Positions 36,658 through 46,072 are shown, counted from the stretch's first letter. The stretch: 58,921 nucleotides of DNA from Prochlorothrix hollandica PCC 9006 = CALU 1027 (GCF_000332315.1 NZ_KB235941.1:88654-147574), one strand, 5' to 3'. The notes: generated by a model from the letters alone, not told the origin. A program made the numbers and translations.

Positions 36658-38154
36658 ATGATTTCATCCCTATTTCGTCCCGGTTTGCGATCGGAGGCTG
36701 ATCCCCAAACCGCAGCCAACAGTCTCTCCCATGCTCCGCTGCAAGTGGTGGAGTCCTTCCCCTGGGGAACCCTACCCCTGCCCCAGGGTCCCCTCTTTGG
36801 TACCGATGGTATTCGGGGGGAGGTGGGGGATTTGTTGACCGCTCCCCTCGCACTCCATCTAGGATTTTGGGCGGGGAACGTGTTGCGCCACCAGGCGGGC
36901 TTAGGCTCTGGGGGCGATCGAGCCACCGTGATTTTGGGTCAAGATTCCCGCACCTCCAGCCCCATGTTGGCCCTGGCCCTGTCCGCCGGACTGACGGCTG
37001 CTGGGGTGGATGTCTATCCCATGGGGCTGTGTCCCACCCCCGCCGTGGCCTACCTGACCCACCACACCGAAGCCATTGGCGGTCTGATGATTTCCGCTAG
37101 CCACAATCCCCCCGCCGATAATGGCATCAAGATTTTCAATGGCCAGGGGACGAAGCTCAATGGGGATCTTCAGCGATCGATCGAAACTGGGCTGCGCAGT
37201 GGCATCCGCTCCGCCCTGGAAGCTTCCTCCTGGGGTCAGCAGATCACCCATGGCCAGCCCCTCCAGCGCTACGTTGAGATGCTGCACCAGTCTTTGGGAT
37301 CCACCTCTTTGGCTGGATTGCGGGTGGTCTTGGATCTGGCCTGGGGTTCAGCAACGGCCTTGGCTGGTCAGGTGTTCACGGATTTAGGGGCAACGGTGAC
37401 CATTCTCCATGGGGAACCCGATGGCAGTCGCATTAATGTCAACTGTGGATCCACCCACCTGCGCCACCTCCAGCAAGCGGTGGTCGAGCATCAGGCCGAT
37501 GTGGGGTTTGCCTTTGATGGGGATGCCGATCGGGTGCTGGCGGTGGATCACCAAGGGCGGGCCATTGATGGGGACTATATTCTCTATCTCTGGGGTCAAC
37601 ACCTGAAACGGCAAAATGCCCTACCCCACAACACCATTGTCACCACGGTTATGGCCAATTTGGGCTTTGAACGGGCCTGGGAAGCCCAGGGAGGAACGCT
37701 GCTGCGCACGGCGGTGGGGGATCAGTATGTGCAAGCGGAAATGGCCCGCACTGGAGCCATGCTGGGGGGGGAACAGTCGGGCCATATTCTCTGTAGCCAC
37801 TATGGGCTAACGGGGGATGGGTTGCTGACGGCCCTGCACCTGTGTCAGTTGGTGCAGGAATCGGGGAGTTCCTTGGCGGAGTTGGTCAATGCCAGTTTCC
37901 GTCCCTATCCCCAACTGTTGCGCAATGTGCGGGTGGAGGATCGGCAGCAGCGTCTCCAGTGGCAATCCTGTGAACCCCTCCAAGGGGCGATCGCGCGGGC
38001 TGAGGCGGATTTGGGCGATCGGGGCCGCATTTTGGTGCGGGCTTCGGGCACGGAACCCCTGATCCGGGTGATGGTGGAGGCGGCGGAAGCTTCGTTGGTG
38101 GAACATTGGACCCACGAGCTAGTGCAGGTGGTGGAGCAACATCTGGTGGGTTAA
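36658..38154 (+). CDS. glmM: Phosphoglucosamine mutase
   Basis: 498 residues of the alpha-D-phosphohexomutase superfamily. After a 40-residue N-terminal extension comes [15 protein letters not shown] (substrate/phosphate loop), then [20 protein letters not shown] with the phosphorylated serine in [21 protein letters not shown] is the Mg-binding DGDAD loop, [20 protein letters not shown] the sugar-specificity loop, and [15 protein letters not shown] the distal phosphate loop. The GEQSGH form favours GlmM (glucosamine-6-P to glucosamine-1-P for peptidoglycan) over phosphomannomutase. GAGGAG lies about 11 bases before the ATG at 36658. Confidence 0.93.
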   Translation: MISSLFRPGLRSEADPQTAANSLSHAPLQVVESFPWGTLPLPQGPLFGTDGIRGEVGDLLTAPLALHLGFWAGNVLRHQAGLGSGGDRATVILGQDSRTSSPMLALALSAGLTAAGVDVYPMGLCPTPAVAYLTHHTEAIGGLMISASHNPPADNGIKIFNGQGTKLNGDLQRSIETGLRSGIRSALEASSWGQQITHGQPLQRYVEMLHQSLGSTSLAGLRVVLDLAWGSATALAGQVFTDLGATVTILHGEPDGSRINVNCGSTHLRHLQQAVVEHQADVGFAFDGDADRVLAVDHQGRAIDGDYILYLWGQHLKRQNALPHNTIVTTVMANLGFERAWEAQGGTLLRTAVGDQYVQAEMARTGAMLGGEQSGHILCSHYGLTGDGLLTALHLCQLVQESGSSLAELVNASFRPYPQLLRNVRVEDRQQRLQWQSCEPLQGAIARAEADLGDRGRILVRASGTEPLIRVMVEAAEASLVEHWTHELVQVVEQHLVG

Positions 38155-38186
38155 AACTTATGGTGGGTTAAAACTTAGACAATACA

Positions 38187-38285
38187 GGACACCTCGATGA
38201 ATGGGGTTGGGCGGCTTCGCCGCCCGCCACACCCCCTATGCTTGCGTTGGTACAGGGGCGATAATTTGGATTGTTCGAGGTGCCC
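38187..38285. repeat. MITE-like element, family B, full-length copy 2
   Basis: 99 bp from GGACACCTCGATGA to TTCGAGGTGCCC with a GGCGGCTTCGCCGCC hairpin inside. Its right end touches a family A element at 38286 with no base between them, which suggests nested or targeted insertion. Confidence 0.87.
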
Positions 38286-38388
38286 TACAGCAGTCCTCAA
38301 TGGGTCGTGTGGTGTCCGCCCGGAAGGCACACACCAGCCAAGGGGTTTCAGCGATCGAGATCCTTACAACTGATTTAGGGTTGCTGTA
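38286..38388. repeat. MITE-like element, family A, full-length copy 3 (inverted)
   Basis: 103 bp read in the opposite sense: TACAGCAGTCCTCAATGGG to ATTTAGGGTTGCTGTA. It ends 35 bp before the PH-domain gene, whose ribosome-binding site lies just to its right. Confidence 0.88.
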
Positions 38389-38423
38389 TCTTGCAATTAA
38401 ATAACCCTGGAGGGTAAGTGCTC

Positions 38424-39038
38424 ATGTTCAAAAATGTTGCTGCTGATATGTTGGGATTGAGTGACATTGGTGCCGTCATTAAACCCGCCGATTATGACAA
38501 AGTCGATGCCGATGATTATGTACTCCATGAAGATGGGGAGAAAATCTACTTTTTGATTAAATCTAAAACCGATGAATATTGTTTTACCGATCGTGCCCTG
38601 ATCCACTTAGATGGTACATCGGCAGTCAGCAAACGCCGGATGTTGCGGCGGTTCACCTATGCCCACCATGCTTTCTCTGATGTACGCCTAGAAACCGCTG
38701 GCACCGTTGACTTAGACATCGAAATCAAGTTTAAGCTGGGCAAACAAGACTATTCCATTGATGTGGGAAAAAGTTATCTGCCAGAACTGAAGAAGCTTTA
38801 CAAAGCCTTACTCAAAGTAGCTTCTATTCAAGCCTATAATGCGCTTCATCTCCACCATACCCAAGCCAGCCTCACCACTGCCACCAACTGCATCAATCGT
38901 TCCACCAGTACCACCAGTGCTGATGAACAGTTTAAGGCCATTAATCAATATGTCTTTGAATGGTTAGAACGGAGCCATAAAACCTACACCCGCCATGACT
39001 TTTCAGAGGTTTTCTCCCATTATTTAGGACTCGTATAG
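38424..39038 (+). CDS. Bacterial PH-domain protein (YvbH-like)
   Basis: 204 residues from ATG at 38424 (MFKNVAADMLGLSDIGAVI); another ATG lies two codons upstream at 38418. The N-terminal 125 residues match the bacterial pleckstrin-homology fold seen in Bacillus YvbH: PADYDKVDADDYVLHEDGEK, IYFLIKSKTDEYCFTDRALI, HLDGTSAVSKRRMLRRF and VRLETAGTVDLDIEIKFKLG. The C-terminal helical part (INQYVFEWLERSHKTYTRHD) fits the YvbH oligomerisation region. Function unknown; possibly a cytoplasmic ring-forming protein, sometimes linked to stress or phage. Base composition is more AT-rich than in its neighbours. Confidence 0.87.
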   Translation: MFKNVAADMLGLSDIGAVIKPADYDKVDADDYVLHEDGEKIYFLIKSKTDEYCFTDRALIHLDGTSAVSKRRMLRRFTYAHHAFSDVRLETAGTVDLDIEIKFKLGKQDYSIDVGKSYLPELKKLYKALLKVASIQAYNALHLHHTQASLTTATNCINRSTSTTSADEQFKAINQYVFEWLERSHKTYTRHDFSEVFSHYLGLV

Positions 39039-39059
39039 CGGGTTGACTGACAAAAAATC

Positions 39060-39140
39060 GGTATCAACTTAAGCCGGGACAGTGGGGCACGCAGCGCACT
39101 GTCCCGTTAATCTTGTCCCGCCTTAAGCGGTAAGCCCTAG
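39060..39140. repeat. Repeat family F, copy 1
   Basis: About 80 bp: GGTATCAACTTAAGCCGGGA, then CAGTGGGGCACGCAGCGCACTG (hairpin) and TCCCGTTAATCTTGTCCCGC, ending GGTAAGCCCTAG. Other copies are at 40213-40290 (inverted) and 46667-46750. It follows the PH gene. Confidence 0.75.
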
Positions 39141-39162
39141 CAATCAATGGGCTAAAAATATT

Positions 39163-39257
39163 TGTAACCGTCCCAGAGACTCCGATCGAGGTTGGTAGCG
39201 AACGAGTTTAAAGGGTTTCAGCTATTTCAGGCTGAACCGATCAATCTTCGTTAAATG
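39163..39257. repeat. Repeat family E, right-truncated copy
   Basis: It begins TGTAACCGTCCCAGAGACTC and matches the copy at 39419-39531 base for base as far as AAATGCCTGG, then diverges. The intact copy continues GACGGTTACA, so this copy lost its right terminal repeat. Confidence 0.8.
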
Positions 39258-39309
39258 CCTGGTACATTTACGTTCGTAATAACGACTTCAGTCGTTCCCC
39301 TCCAGGAAG

Positions 39310-39405
39310 CTATGGACCAGAGCGACTGAAGTCGCTACTACAAACCTGAGCGACTGAAGTCGCTACTACAAACCTGAGCGACTGAAGTCGCTACTACAAA
39401 CCTGA
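39310..39405. repeat. 28-bp tandem hairpin repeat between two family E copies
   Basis: Three units of GAGCGACTGAAGTCGCTACT plus ACAAACCT. Each unit carries the hairpin AGCGACTGAAGTCGCT. A related inverted hairpin (AACGACTTCAGTCGTT) lies just to the left at 39278. The block sits exactly between the two family E copies. Confidence 0.85.
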
Positions 39406-39418
39406 GCCTTGAATTGTT

Positions 39419-39531
39419 GTAACCGTCCCAGAGACTCCGATCGAGGTTGGTAGCGAACGAGTTTAAAGGGTTTCAGCTATTTCAGGCTGAACCGATCAAT
39501 CTTCGTTAAATGCCTGGGACGGTTACAAATA
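39419..39531. repeat. Repeat family E, intact MITE-like copy
   Basis: 113 bp with perfect 13-bp terminal inverted repeats, TGTAACCGTCCCA and TGGGACGGTTACA. The body contains TTTCAGCTATTTCAGGCTGA (inverted). It lies just before the small minus-strand ORF at 39543. Confidence 0.85.
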
Positions 39532-39542
39532 TTTGATGGGGG

Positions 39543-39767
39543 TTAATAGCTTTCGTCGCTGTTGACCACCTGCAACTCCAGCAAATGGTTAGCCTGGTTG
39601 AGGCGATCGGCCACGACCTGACGTTCCTGTAAGTTCACCGCCAGATCCGCCAGGGCTTCCTGCACCGTCTGGCGACAAGATGCACTTTGGGCCACATCCA
39701 AGCGCTCTTGATCCTGGCCTTCCAATAAAATGAGACATTCCTCAAGGGTTGTGGGAGCAGTCCGCAT
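39543..39767 (-). CDS. Small hypothetical protein, coiled coil
   Basis: 74 residues: MRTAPTTLEECLILLEGQDQ, then a predicted helical stretch (QTVQEALADLAVNLQERQVV) and LNQANHLLELQVVNSDESY. The heptad-like leucines suggest a short coiled coil. No family is recognised. The reading frame is open over its whole length with normal local codon usage, and no better frame overlaps it. There is no obvious partner: the flanks are repeats. Confidence 0.5.
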   Translation of the reverse strand: MRTAPTTLEECLILLEGQDQERLDVAQSASCRQTVQEALADLAVNLQERQVVADRLNQANHLLELQVVNSDESY

Positions 39768-40346
39768 AATTCAAAGCCTCGCAATAAATAAGCCTTGCCA
39801 TCCAAAAACCATGTCACCCCTGGTCCCAGGGGCGGGATCCTGGACCACGATCGAGCAAACATACCATTTACTCCATCGCTATCTTGACCCTTAACCAACC
39901 CCATACCGCTCCAACTTAGGAAAGCGTGTTACTTCGTTACAGATCTTCAGGGTTTAGCTAGCGGTTCATGGTGGGGCACCTTAGGCTGACCCTCTTGGAA
40001 AACCCTGTGGTGGGGTGGGGTGGTTACCCTGGGGTATTCTCCGCAGTCTGAGCAATGGAGCCAGAACAGGACTGCCATGGCCGTAAGTCGTTAGACTGAG
40101 GGGGATGGGCTTACCATCGCGATCTGGTCTCCCTGCGTTTATACCAGATCTGAGTCTCAGTACTGAACTTGATGCAGTCTAGCTGTACCTACTTCAGGTC
40201 TCATTCCATGGGGTTCCCGCTGAAAGCGGGACAAGATTAACGGGACAGGGGGGCACGGAGCGCTCCACTGTCCCGGCTTAAGTTGATACCCATTCAATGC
40301 GAATGATCCTGTCGTTTGCGATCGCGATCCGTTTAGAACGTTGCCT
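39768..40346. other. Intergenic region upstream of the histidine kinase
   Basis: It holds one repeat, family F copy 2 (40213-40290, inverted: GCGGGACAAGATTAACGGGA to GGCTTAAGTTGATACC). Apart from that I see no gene; frames here are short and without starts. A HIP1 octamer lies at 40319. Promoter elements for the kinase could not be fixed. Confidence 0.6.
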
Positions 40347-42815
40347 ATGGTTACCCCGACCCAGCCCCCTTGGATCCAATCGGTTCCCACCTACCCCAGC
40401 ACCACCCCCTTGGGGGATGTTTTGTTGGATCTACACTGCTCTGCCCCCGTCCCCCCGTTGGCGACGGGAGAACGGTTAGTTATTTTGGGCGATCGCCACC
40501 AGCCCCCCAGCCTGCTGTACCTTCAGGATCTTGTGGCAATCATGGCCCAAACCCTAGATCCCCGTACTGGGGGCACTACGGGGACACTGCCCGCCTTGCC
40601 CGCCTTGGGGAGCTTGTCCCAGCGTCGATCCCTCACCCTCCTCCCCTGTCCCAGCGCCTTCACCGATCCCTGGGTGCTGTGGTCGAGCCTAGAGTTCACC
40701 CCAGGGAAACCAGGGGATTACGGCTTTATTCACCCCAGTACAGGGGAATTTTTGGGCCTGTTAGATTACGGTTCCTTGTTGGCGGCGATGGTATCCCGGC
40801 AACTGTTGGGTCAAGATGGACCGGGACCAGAGGCACCCCATGCTGAGCCAGGGACATTGAAGAGCGGGGACGACTGGAGCGGGGACGACTGGAGCGGGTT
40901 GCCCCATCTGCCGTCGGACTCTGAGGGATGGAGAACTAACGATCGTGGGCTGGATCATCGTATAACTTGCGATCGTCCAGCCCACGATCGTCTAACCCAT
41001 CCCCCTGGCAGCAGCGATCGCGGCTCCTTGACCCTAGCCAATGCTTCGGTCCCCCTGGAGCCTCAACCCACCGCGAACCGGACTGCTGCCCCTGCCAACG
41101 TCTCCGCGTTGCCCTTGCCCCCTGAGGATGGCGAATCCCCCCAAACCCTCGCGGCCCAAAACATCACCCTATTTCACCTCAATGCCCTCAAAGATAAATT
41201 GTTGCTGCGGGTGAGTCACGAACTGAAAACCCCCATCACCGCCATTTTGGGACTGTCTACCCTGCTGAAGGAGCAAACCGCCGGCACCCTCACGGAGACG
41301 CAAACCTACTATGCCCGGTTGATCCACCACAGCGGACGGCAGTTGATGTTGATTGTCAACGATGTGTTGGACTTAACCCGCCTGGAAACCCAAAGCCTCA
41401 CCCTCAACCCCCACCCCATTAATCTTCCGGAAGCCTTTGATCTCGCCCTGATCAAAGCCAAGCAATGGTTGTTGGAAACCCAGGACGTTGCCCCTCCCTC
41501 CCCCTTGGATGCCAGCCCGGTGGCGACCGATACCGCCACCTATCGCCTCGATATTCCCCGCCAGATCCCCCCCTTCTCTGCGGATCCCCTGCGGTTTCAG
41601 CAAATGGTGGCCCACCTCCTGAGCAATGCCTTTAAGTTCACGGGAGCCGAGGGCAGCGTGACCCTACAGGTACGACCCTGGGGCGATCGCTGGATGGCCT
41701 TTAATGTCACGGACACCGGCCAAGGCATTGCCCCCCCCCAACAAACCCTACTGCTCCACCAGGAACCAGACACCTGCACCGACTACCAACCCCTGACCCA
41801 GGGGGCGGGCCTGGGGCTGATGTTGACCCAGCGCCTTGCCCAAATCCATGGGGGTGATCTCAGCTTTCGATCGCAACTGGGCCAGGGCAGTCAATTTACC
41901 CTGATTTTGCCCCTTCAACCCCAGCGATCGGCCATCGATAGCCTAGCCCTAGACCCTGGAGCCTCCCCTGCTGATGCTGGGCGGCGCTGTTTCTTATTGG
42001 TGACCCAGAATCCCCACCACATCGATCATCTGGTCAAGTGTTTGTCGGCCCTGAACTATGACTGGTTGGTGGCCCGATCGCGCCTGGAAGCCCTGGAGAA
42101 AATTCGTCGTTTTCGGCCTTGGCACATTTTCCTAGGGGAAGACTTAGAGACCTTTGTGGATGGCCCGTGGCAAGCCGCCTTGCAGCGAGACGATCGCCCC
42201 ATTGGCTTAAGCCTACTGCGATCGGCGGACACCGCACCCCTGGACTCCCGGCAATCTTGGACGGATCAAGGCCCAGACCCTACCTCCACCTATCCCGTCC
42301 TCCCCCTACCCACCACTCTCCAAACCCTGCAAATCCATCTCCATCCTTACCAAATTATTGAACCCCCCTCCCCCCCCAACAACACCCCCCTCACCATCCT
42401 CTGTTTACGGGCCTGTGCCGCCGATGGCACCGTCCTCAGTTCCTCCCTCTTGACGGCCCTACCCAGCCATCTGCCTCAACTTCTGCCCCAACACCGGGTC
42501 TTAGAAGCCCAGGACTTGGAACAAGCCAACTTGCTCACCCGCATCTGGAATCCCCAGGTTTTGCTGCTGGATGCCAGTGCTTGCAGTGATCCCTTTTCCT
42601 ATGTAAACCAGTTACAGGCGTATCCAGCCCTATCCCAGTTACCTATCATTACCTTTGACAGCTTAACCACGGCGGCGGCTAATCAAGTGCCCCATTTAAC
42701 GGTTTTCCCCTGCTTAGTGCTGGAATCAGCCCAACCCGTGATCCCCAAACAACTCACCGACGTACTCCTGCCGGTGATTCAAATGGCGGCGATCTATACG
42801 ATCGCTCCCCCCTAA
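40347..42815 (+). CDS. Hybrid sensor histidine kinase with degenerate receiver-like C-terminus
   Basis: 822 residues. The N-terminal 240 are a cytoplasmic sensor-like region (CBS-like ending near GDYGFIHPSTGEFLGLLDYG) followed by a disordered linker. HisKA dimerisation/phosphoacceptor domain: LLLRVSHELKTPITAILGLS, with the histidine near residue 291. HATPase_c: N box HLLSNAFKFTGAEGS, G1 DTGQGIAPP and G2 GAGLGLMLTQRLA. Two receiver-like folds follow (about 545-650 and 690-815). In the first the phospho-acceptor position reads IFLGED, so it has lost the aspartate; the second keeps VLLLDAS. No transmembrane segments, so soluble. A response regulator gene is not adjacent. A TTG at 40341 is an alternative start. 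Confidence 0.9.
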   Translation: MVTPTQPPWIQSVPTYPSTTPLGDVLLDLHCSAPVPPLATGERLVILGDRHQPPSLLYLQDLVAIMAQTLDPRTGGTTGTLPALPALGSLSQRRSLTLLPCPSAFTDPWVLWSSLEFTPGKPGDYGFIHPSTGEFLGLLDYGSLLAAMVSRQLLGQDGPGPEAPHAEPGTLKSGDDWSGDDWSGLPHLPSDSEGWRTNDRGLDHRITCDRPAHDRLTHPPGSSDRGSLTLANASVPLEPQPTANRTAAPANVSALPLPPEDGESPQTLAAQNITLFHLNALKDKLLLRVSHELKTPITAILGLSTLLKEQTAGTLTETQTYYARLIHHSGRQLMLIVNDVLDLTRLETQSLTLNPHPINLPEAFDLALIKAKQWLLETQDVAPPSPLDASPVATDTATYRLDIPRQIPPFSADPLRFQQMVAHLLSNAFKFTGAEGSVTLQVRPWGDRWMAFNVTDTGQGIAPPQQTLLLHQEPDTCTDYQPLTQGAGLGLMLTQRLAQIHGGDLSFRSQLGQGSQFTLILPLQPQRSAIDSLALDPGASPADAGRRCFLLVTQNPHHIDHLVKCLSALNYDWLVARSRLEALEKIRRFRPWHIFLGEDLETFVDGPWQAALQRDDRPIGLSLLRSADTAPLDSRQSWTDQGPDPTSTYPVLPLPTTLQTLQIHLHPYQIIEPPSPPNNTPLTILCLRACAADGTVLSSSLLTALPSHLPQLLPQHRVLEAQDLEQANLLTRIWNPQVLLLDASACSDPFSYVNQLQAYPALSQLPIITFDSLTTAAANQVPHLTVFPCLVLESAQPVIPKQLTDVLLPVIQMAAIYTIAPP

Positions 42816-42841
42816 ACCGTAATCTGGCCTGTTCCCGTTCG

Positions 42842-42914
42842 TACAGCAATCCGAGATGGGTTGTGTGGTATGCGCCCGGAGGTCGTACACCCCGTAAGGG
42901 GTTTCAGCTATCGG
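42842..42914. repeat. MITE-like element, family A, truncated copy (inverted)
   Basis: It starts TACAGCAATCCGAGATGGGT and runs through GTTTCAGCTATCGGAG, then is lost; leader repeat 2 follows at once. Left terminal repeat present, right one absent. Confidence 0.75.
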
Positions 42915-42916
42915 AG

Positions 42917-43030
42917 AGTTTCACTCAAATAATGCTGTGTGGGGATGGCGATCGCCAGCATCTGTTGGCCTGGGTTGTGATGCCTCATCACATTGGCTGA
43001 ACCCTGTTGAACGTTGTTCAGTCCTGGATT
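42917..43030. repeat. Leader-like repeat preceding hairpin array 2
   Basis: The second copy of the 113-bp sequence at 32718-32830 (GTTTCACTCAAATAATGCTG to TTGAACGTTGTTCAGTCCTG), with about 10% differences. It again abuts a double-hairpin array on its right. Confidence 0.8.
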
Positions 43031-43353
43031 GGGATTGTCGAGTTGTACTCGACCCTAAGCCGACTACAAGTCGGCTCTCCCAGGGGGATTGTCGAGTCTC
43101 CCAGGGGGATTGTCGAGTTGTACTCGACCCTAAGCCGACTACAAGTCGGCTCTCCCAGGGGGATTGTCGAGTCTCCCAGGGGGATTGTCGAGTTGTACTC
43201 GACCCTAAGCCGACTACAAGTCGGCTCTCCCAGGGGGATTGTCGAATCTCCCAGGGGGATTGTCGAGTCTCCCAGGGGGATTGTCGAGTTGTACTCGACC
43301 CTAAGCCGACTACAAGTCGGCTCTCCCAGGGGGATTGTCGAGTTGTACTCGAC
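43031..43353. repeat. Double-hairpin tandem array 2 (54-bp and 21-bp modules)
   Basis: The same two hairpins as array 1 (GTCGAGTTGTACTCGAC and AGCCGACTACAAGTCGGCT) in four full 54-bp modules. They are separated by 21-bp short modules in which GTCGAG joins directly to TCTCCCAGGGGGATT, and a terminal lone first hairpin closes the array. The short modules look like deletions between GAG and the CTCTCCC sequence. Confidence 0.88.
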
Positions 43354-43604
43354 ATGATTGGAGTGAAACTCGGATTTCCGCTTAAAGCGGGAACCCGGCG
43401 GACGACCTAAATATTAAGAAATTCAACAGATCGAGAGAAATCAACAGGGATCAGATCGGCTGAAACCCTTATGCTGTCATTCATCTTGGCTTTGGTATTC
43501 ATGCTCCTGATCTAGTTTAGTATTTTACGCTACTGAAACTTAAACCCACTAACTCCGAAGATCATTACAATATTCTAAACTTCCCAAATAGTTTTTTGAA
43601 GTAT

Positions 43605-43707
43605 TACAGCAGTCCTAAATGGGTCGTGTGGTGTGCGCCCTCTGGACACACACCACACCAGGGGTTTCAGCCATTGAGATCCTGACAACTGATTTAGGAT
43701 TGCTGTA
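43605..43707. repeat. MITE-like element, family A, full-length copy 4 (inverted)
   Basis: 103 bp, TACAGCAGTCCTAAATGGGT to ATTTAGGATTGCTGTA. The central hairpin is imperfect (GTGTGGTGTGCGC / GCACACCACAC-like). The rest of 43354-43875 contains no supported gene; a 68-residue minus-strand frame crosses this element and was rejected. Confidence 0.88.
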
Positions 43708-43875
43708 AGGGATTCTCTCAGCGCCAATGTTATTGTTGCGGCATTAAGCCTATCCCAAATATCCAATAGATTCCTGGCCATGGGACATTATTTGTTCTGT
43801 AGTCACCTCGATCTAGTGGTTCTTAAAGATCTGAGTTATTTTCCCTGTCTGACTAAACTCTACGTTGTTTGACTT

Positions 43876-44151
43876 ATGGCTACCATGACACCTTGTCTCC
43901 ACTACTCCATTGATTCTGCTCCCGACGGGAAAAATGTGATCCTGAAGATTTGGGAGCCATTTCCCACTAATCGTAAGCCTTATCTCTATCAGTTGAACTA
44001 TCGACTGGCCTCGGAAGCCATGGCGCGGCAGGTACTCAATCAGCATTTATCACTGTTGGGGGGTGAAGAAATCCGTGCAAATCAACCCCTGCCGATCGCA
44101 GGAGAACTGTCCGGATCCCAAGATGCAACGGTTTCTATGCCTATAGCCTAG
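43876..44151 (+). CDS. Small hypothetical protein
   Basis: 91 residues: MATMTPCLHYSIDSAPDGKN then VILKIWEPFPTNRKPYLYQL, LNYRLASEAMARQVLNQHLS and a polar C-terminus. It looks like a small alpha/beta protein and is probably conserved among cyanobacteria, but I do not recognise a family. A likely bidirectional terminator begins 24 bp after its stop, supporting it as a transcribed gene. Convergent with the SulP gene. Confidence 0.6.
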   Translation: MATMTPCLHYSIDSAPDGKNVILKIWEPFPTNRKPYLYQLNYRLASEAMARQVLNQHLSLLGGEEIRANQPLPIAGELSGSQDATVSMPIA

Positions 44152-44174
44152 AATTCAGCACGTCCTTAAACCTA

Positions 44175-44223
44175 CAAAAGTCCCCGCCGATCCCTGCTCT
44201 GGGAACCACGACGGGGGCTTTTG
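44175..44223. terminator. Bidirectional intrinsic terminator
   Basis: Inverted repeat CAAAAGTCCCCGCCG ... CGACGGGGGCTTTTG with T-runs on both strands, sitting between the convergent small ORF (ends 44151) and SulP gene (ends 44240). Confidence 0.85.
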
Positions 44224-44239
44224 TGTTATGGAACCAAGG

Positions 44240-46072
44240 TCAGGACCCTTGGGCTTGGCACCACGCTAAGCCTGCTTGGACACTGGGGAACAGATGGCAA
44301 CGGTTATCCTGTTGAGATAAAGCCTGTCCTCGCATCAACTGGGTTTGCAGAGGCGGAGCAACATTGGTGTAGATCACCCCTAGGTTTTTCTGGTAGGCAA
44401 ACTGCATGATGCGCTGGAAAGACAGGACAGCCGAGGCATCCAGACCATGAACCTGGGCAAAATCCAGCATTAGGTAGCGATAGTCAGGATTGGGGCTATT
44501 CCCTGGCAACGGAGGGGATGGGGGCTGGGTGAGGGCACGCACCTGGGTGAGGAGGCTGTTGGCATTGCCAAAAAAGAGGAAGCCCTGGAGATGGATGGGC
44601 AGAACCCCACAGGCATGGGGATCCAACGTTAGGGCAGGGGAGGCAGCATCAATCGTAGCTGGGTTAGCGGCTGGGTCAGCGGTTGGGTTAACTGCGGCAG
44701 GACTATCCTGGACCACGGTCAACTGACTATAGCGACTGAGAAATTCCAGCAAAACGAGGACAAAACCCGTCAATATTCCTTCTAAAAAGCCAAAGTAATT
44801 AATAACCCCCATGGTTACTAAAATGATGCCATAGTCAAAGGTAGAAAACTGCGATCGCGACTCATACAGCCACTGAAACAGCAGGTTTAGGCCCAAATAC
44901 ACCAACAGGGAGCCTAGGATCGGTTTGGGTAAAAAGGGCAGAAAGGCAGACCCTGCCAGCAAAACCCCCAGGCAACACAGGGCTTTGACCAGTCCCACGA
45001 GGCGGTAGCTGGCTCCCATTTTGTAGACCAAAAGGGTGCTGGGGAGGGCTTGGTTGCCCGCCATACTGCTGCTGAGACCTGCCAGGAAATTGGCTAAACC
45101 AATGGATTTTAGCTCTTGATCCAGATCCAGATCCTTGCCCACACTCAGTTCAATCCCATTGTTAGTGAGGACTAACGACAGCAAACTGACAAACATCAGC
45201 AGGGCAATACTATCCCAGTGGGCCGCGATCGCCCCCCACTGTACCTGGGACAGATCCCCTAGGCTGAGGGGGTGCCAGAGATGGTCGGCCTTAAAGGTGC
45301 CCAACAGCCAGCCCGCCGATCGGGCTTCCCCAATGGAAACCCCCTGCCACAGCAGTACCCCATAGAAGAGGCCAATGGCGGCTAGGAGACTGAGGGGCAT
45401 GGCTAAGTAATGCTTAAATTGCTTGGAAATCACCAATAGAGCCGTACCAATCACCAGTCCCGTCAGCCATTGGGCCAGACAAGTCCCTCGGCAAATATCC
45501 AGCACCGTGGCAAATTTCAGGGACTCATCGGTGATCACTTCAAAGGCTCCCCGTATCAGTAGCCAACCGGTGCCTGCCATAAACCCCCCAATGACGGGAT
45601 AGGGGATGAACTGTACGGTGCGAGCCAGCTTGAATTGACCCAAAAGCCAGAGAAATGCCCCAGTACAGAGGGATCCTAAAGCAATCGCAGCAATCACGGT
45701 GAGGGCAACGGTTTGGGGCGGAACCTGACCGATCAGATCCTGGGCCAGACCCGCTGCCAAAATGGACAGGACAGCGGTGGGGGCAGCGAGGGGGGTGGCA
45801 ATCATCCCCGGTAGGGAACTGGTGAAGGTCACCACTACACTGATGACTGCTGAACTGAGGATGGCCATGCCAATGCCCAGATCGAGATGCACCGCGAGGG
45901 ATCCAGAGAAAATCAACGCAGCGTAGGAAATGGCTCGGATGACCCCAATAATGGCGGTAATGAGTCCAGCGGTACAACTAGCGATGATGTGGCTGGGCTG
46001 TAGATCCTGGAACCAGTTCTGGATAGCCGGAACGCTATAGGGGGTGGGGGAAGGATGGGGAGTAAGGGTCAT
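44240..46072 (-). CDS. SulP-family anion transporter with STAS domain
   Basis: 610 residues of the SLC26/SulP family. The membrane domain (about residues 25-440) opens with SHIIASCTAGLITAIIGVIR and has IAYAALIFSG-like and PLAAPTAVLSILAAG substrate-site segments, VIGGFMAGTGWLLIRGAFEV and GNQALPSTLLVYKMGA. A C-terminal STAS domain (about 490-600) includes YRYLMLDFAQVHGLDASAVL. It probably carries sulfate, bicarbonate or another anion; the substrate cannot be read. A low-complexity Ala/Pro linker precedes the STAS domain. A paralogue with an added cNMP domain lies 800 bp upstream on the same strand. Confidence 0.92.
   Translation of the reverse strand: MTLTPHPSPTPYSVPAIQNWFQDLQPSHIIASCTAGLITAIIGVIRAISYAALIFSGSLAVHLDLGIGMAILSSAVISVVVTFTSSLPGMIATPLAAPTAVLSILAAGLAQDLIGQVPPQTVALTVIAAIALGSLCTGAFLWLLGQFKLARTVQFIPYPVIGGFMAGTGWLLIRGAFEVITDESLKFATVLDICRGTCLAQWLTGLVIGTALLVISKQFKHYLAMPLSLLAAIGLFYGVLLWQGVSIGEARSAGWLLGTFKADHLWHPLSLGDLSQVQWGAIAAHWDSIALLMFVSLLSLVLTNNGIELSVGKDLDLDQELKSIGLANFLAGLSSSMAGNQALPSTLLVYKMGASYRLVGLVKALCCLGVLLAGSAFLPFLPKPILGSLLVYLGLNLLFQWLYESRSQFSTFDYGIILVTMGVINYFGFLEGILTGFVLVLLEFLSRYSQLTVVQDSPAAVNPTADPAANPATIDAASPALTLDPHACGVLPIHLQGFLFFGNANSLLTQVRALTQPPSPPLPGNSPNPDYRYLMLDFAQVHGLDASAVLSFQRIMQFAYQKNLGVIYTNVAPPLQTQLMRGQALSQQDNRCHLFPSVQAGLAWCQAQGS

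Noticed and set aside
42921-43410. Frames of up to 157 residues over array 2
   Set aside because: The same cause: translation of tandem hairpin modules in several frames.
43575-43781. 68-residue minus-strand frame
   Set aside because: It runs through a full-length family A element, which translates into part of it; possibly a gene remnant at one end, but not a gene.
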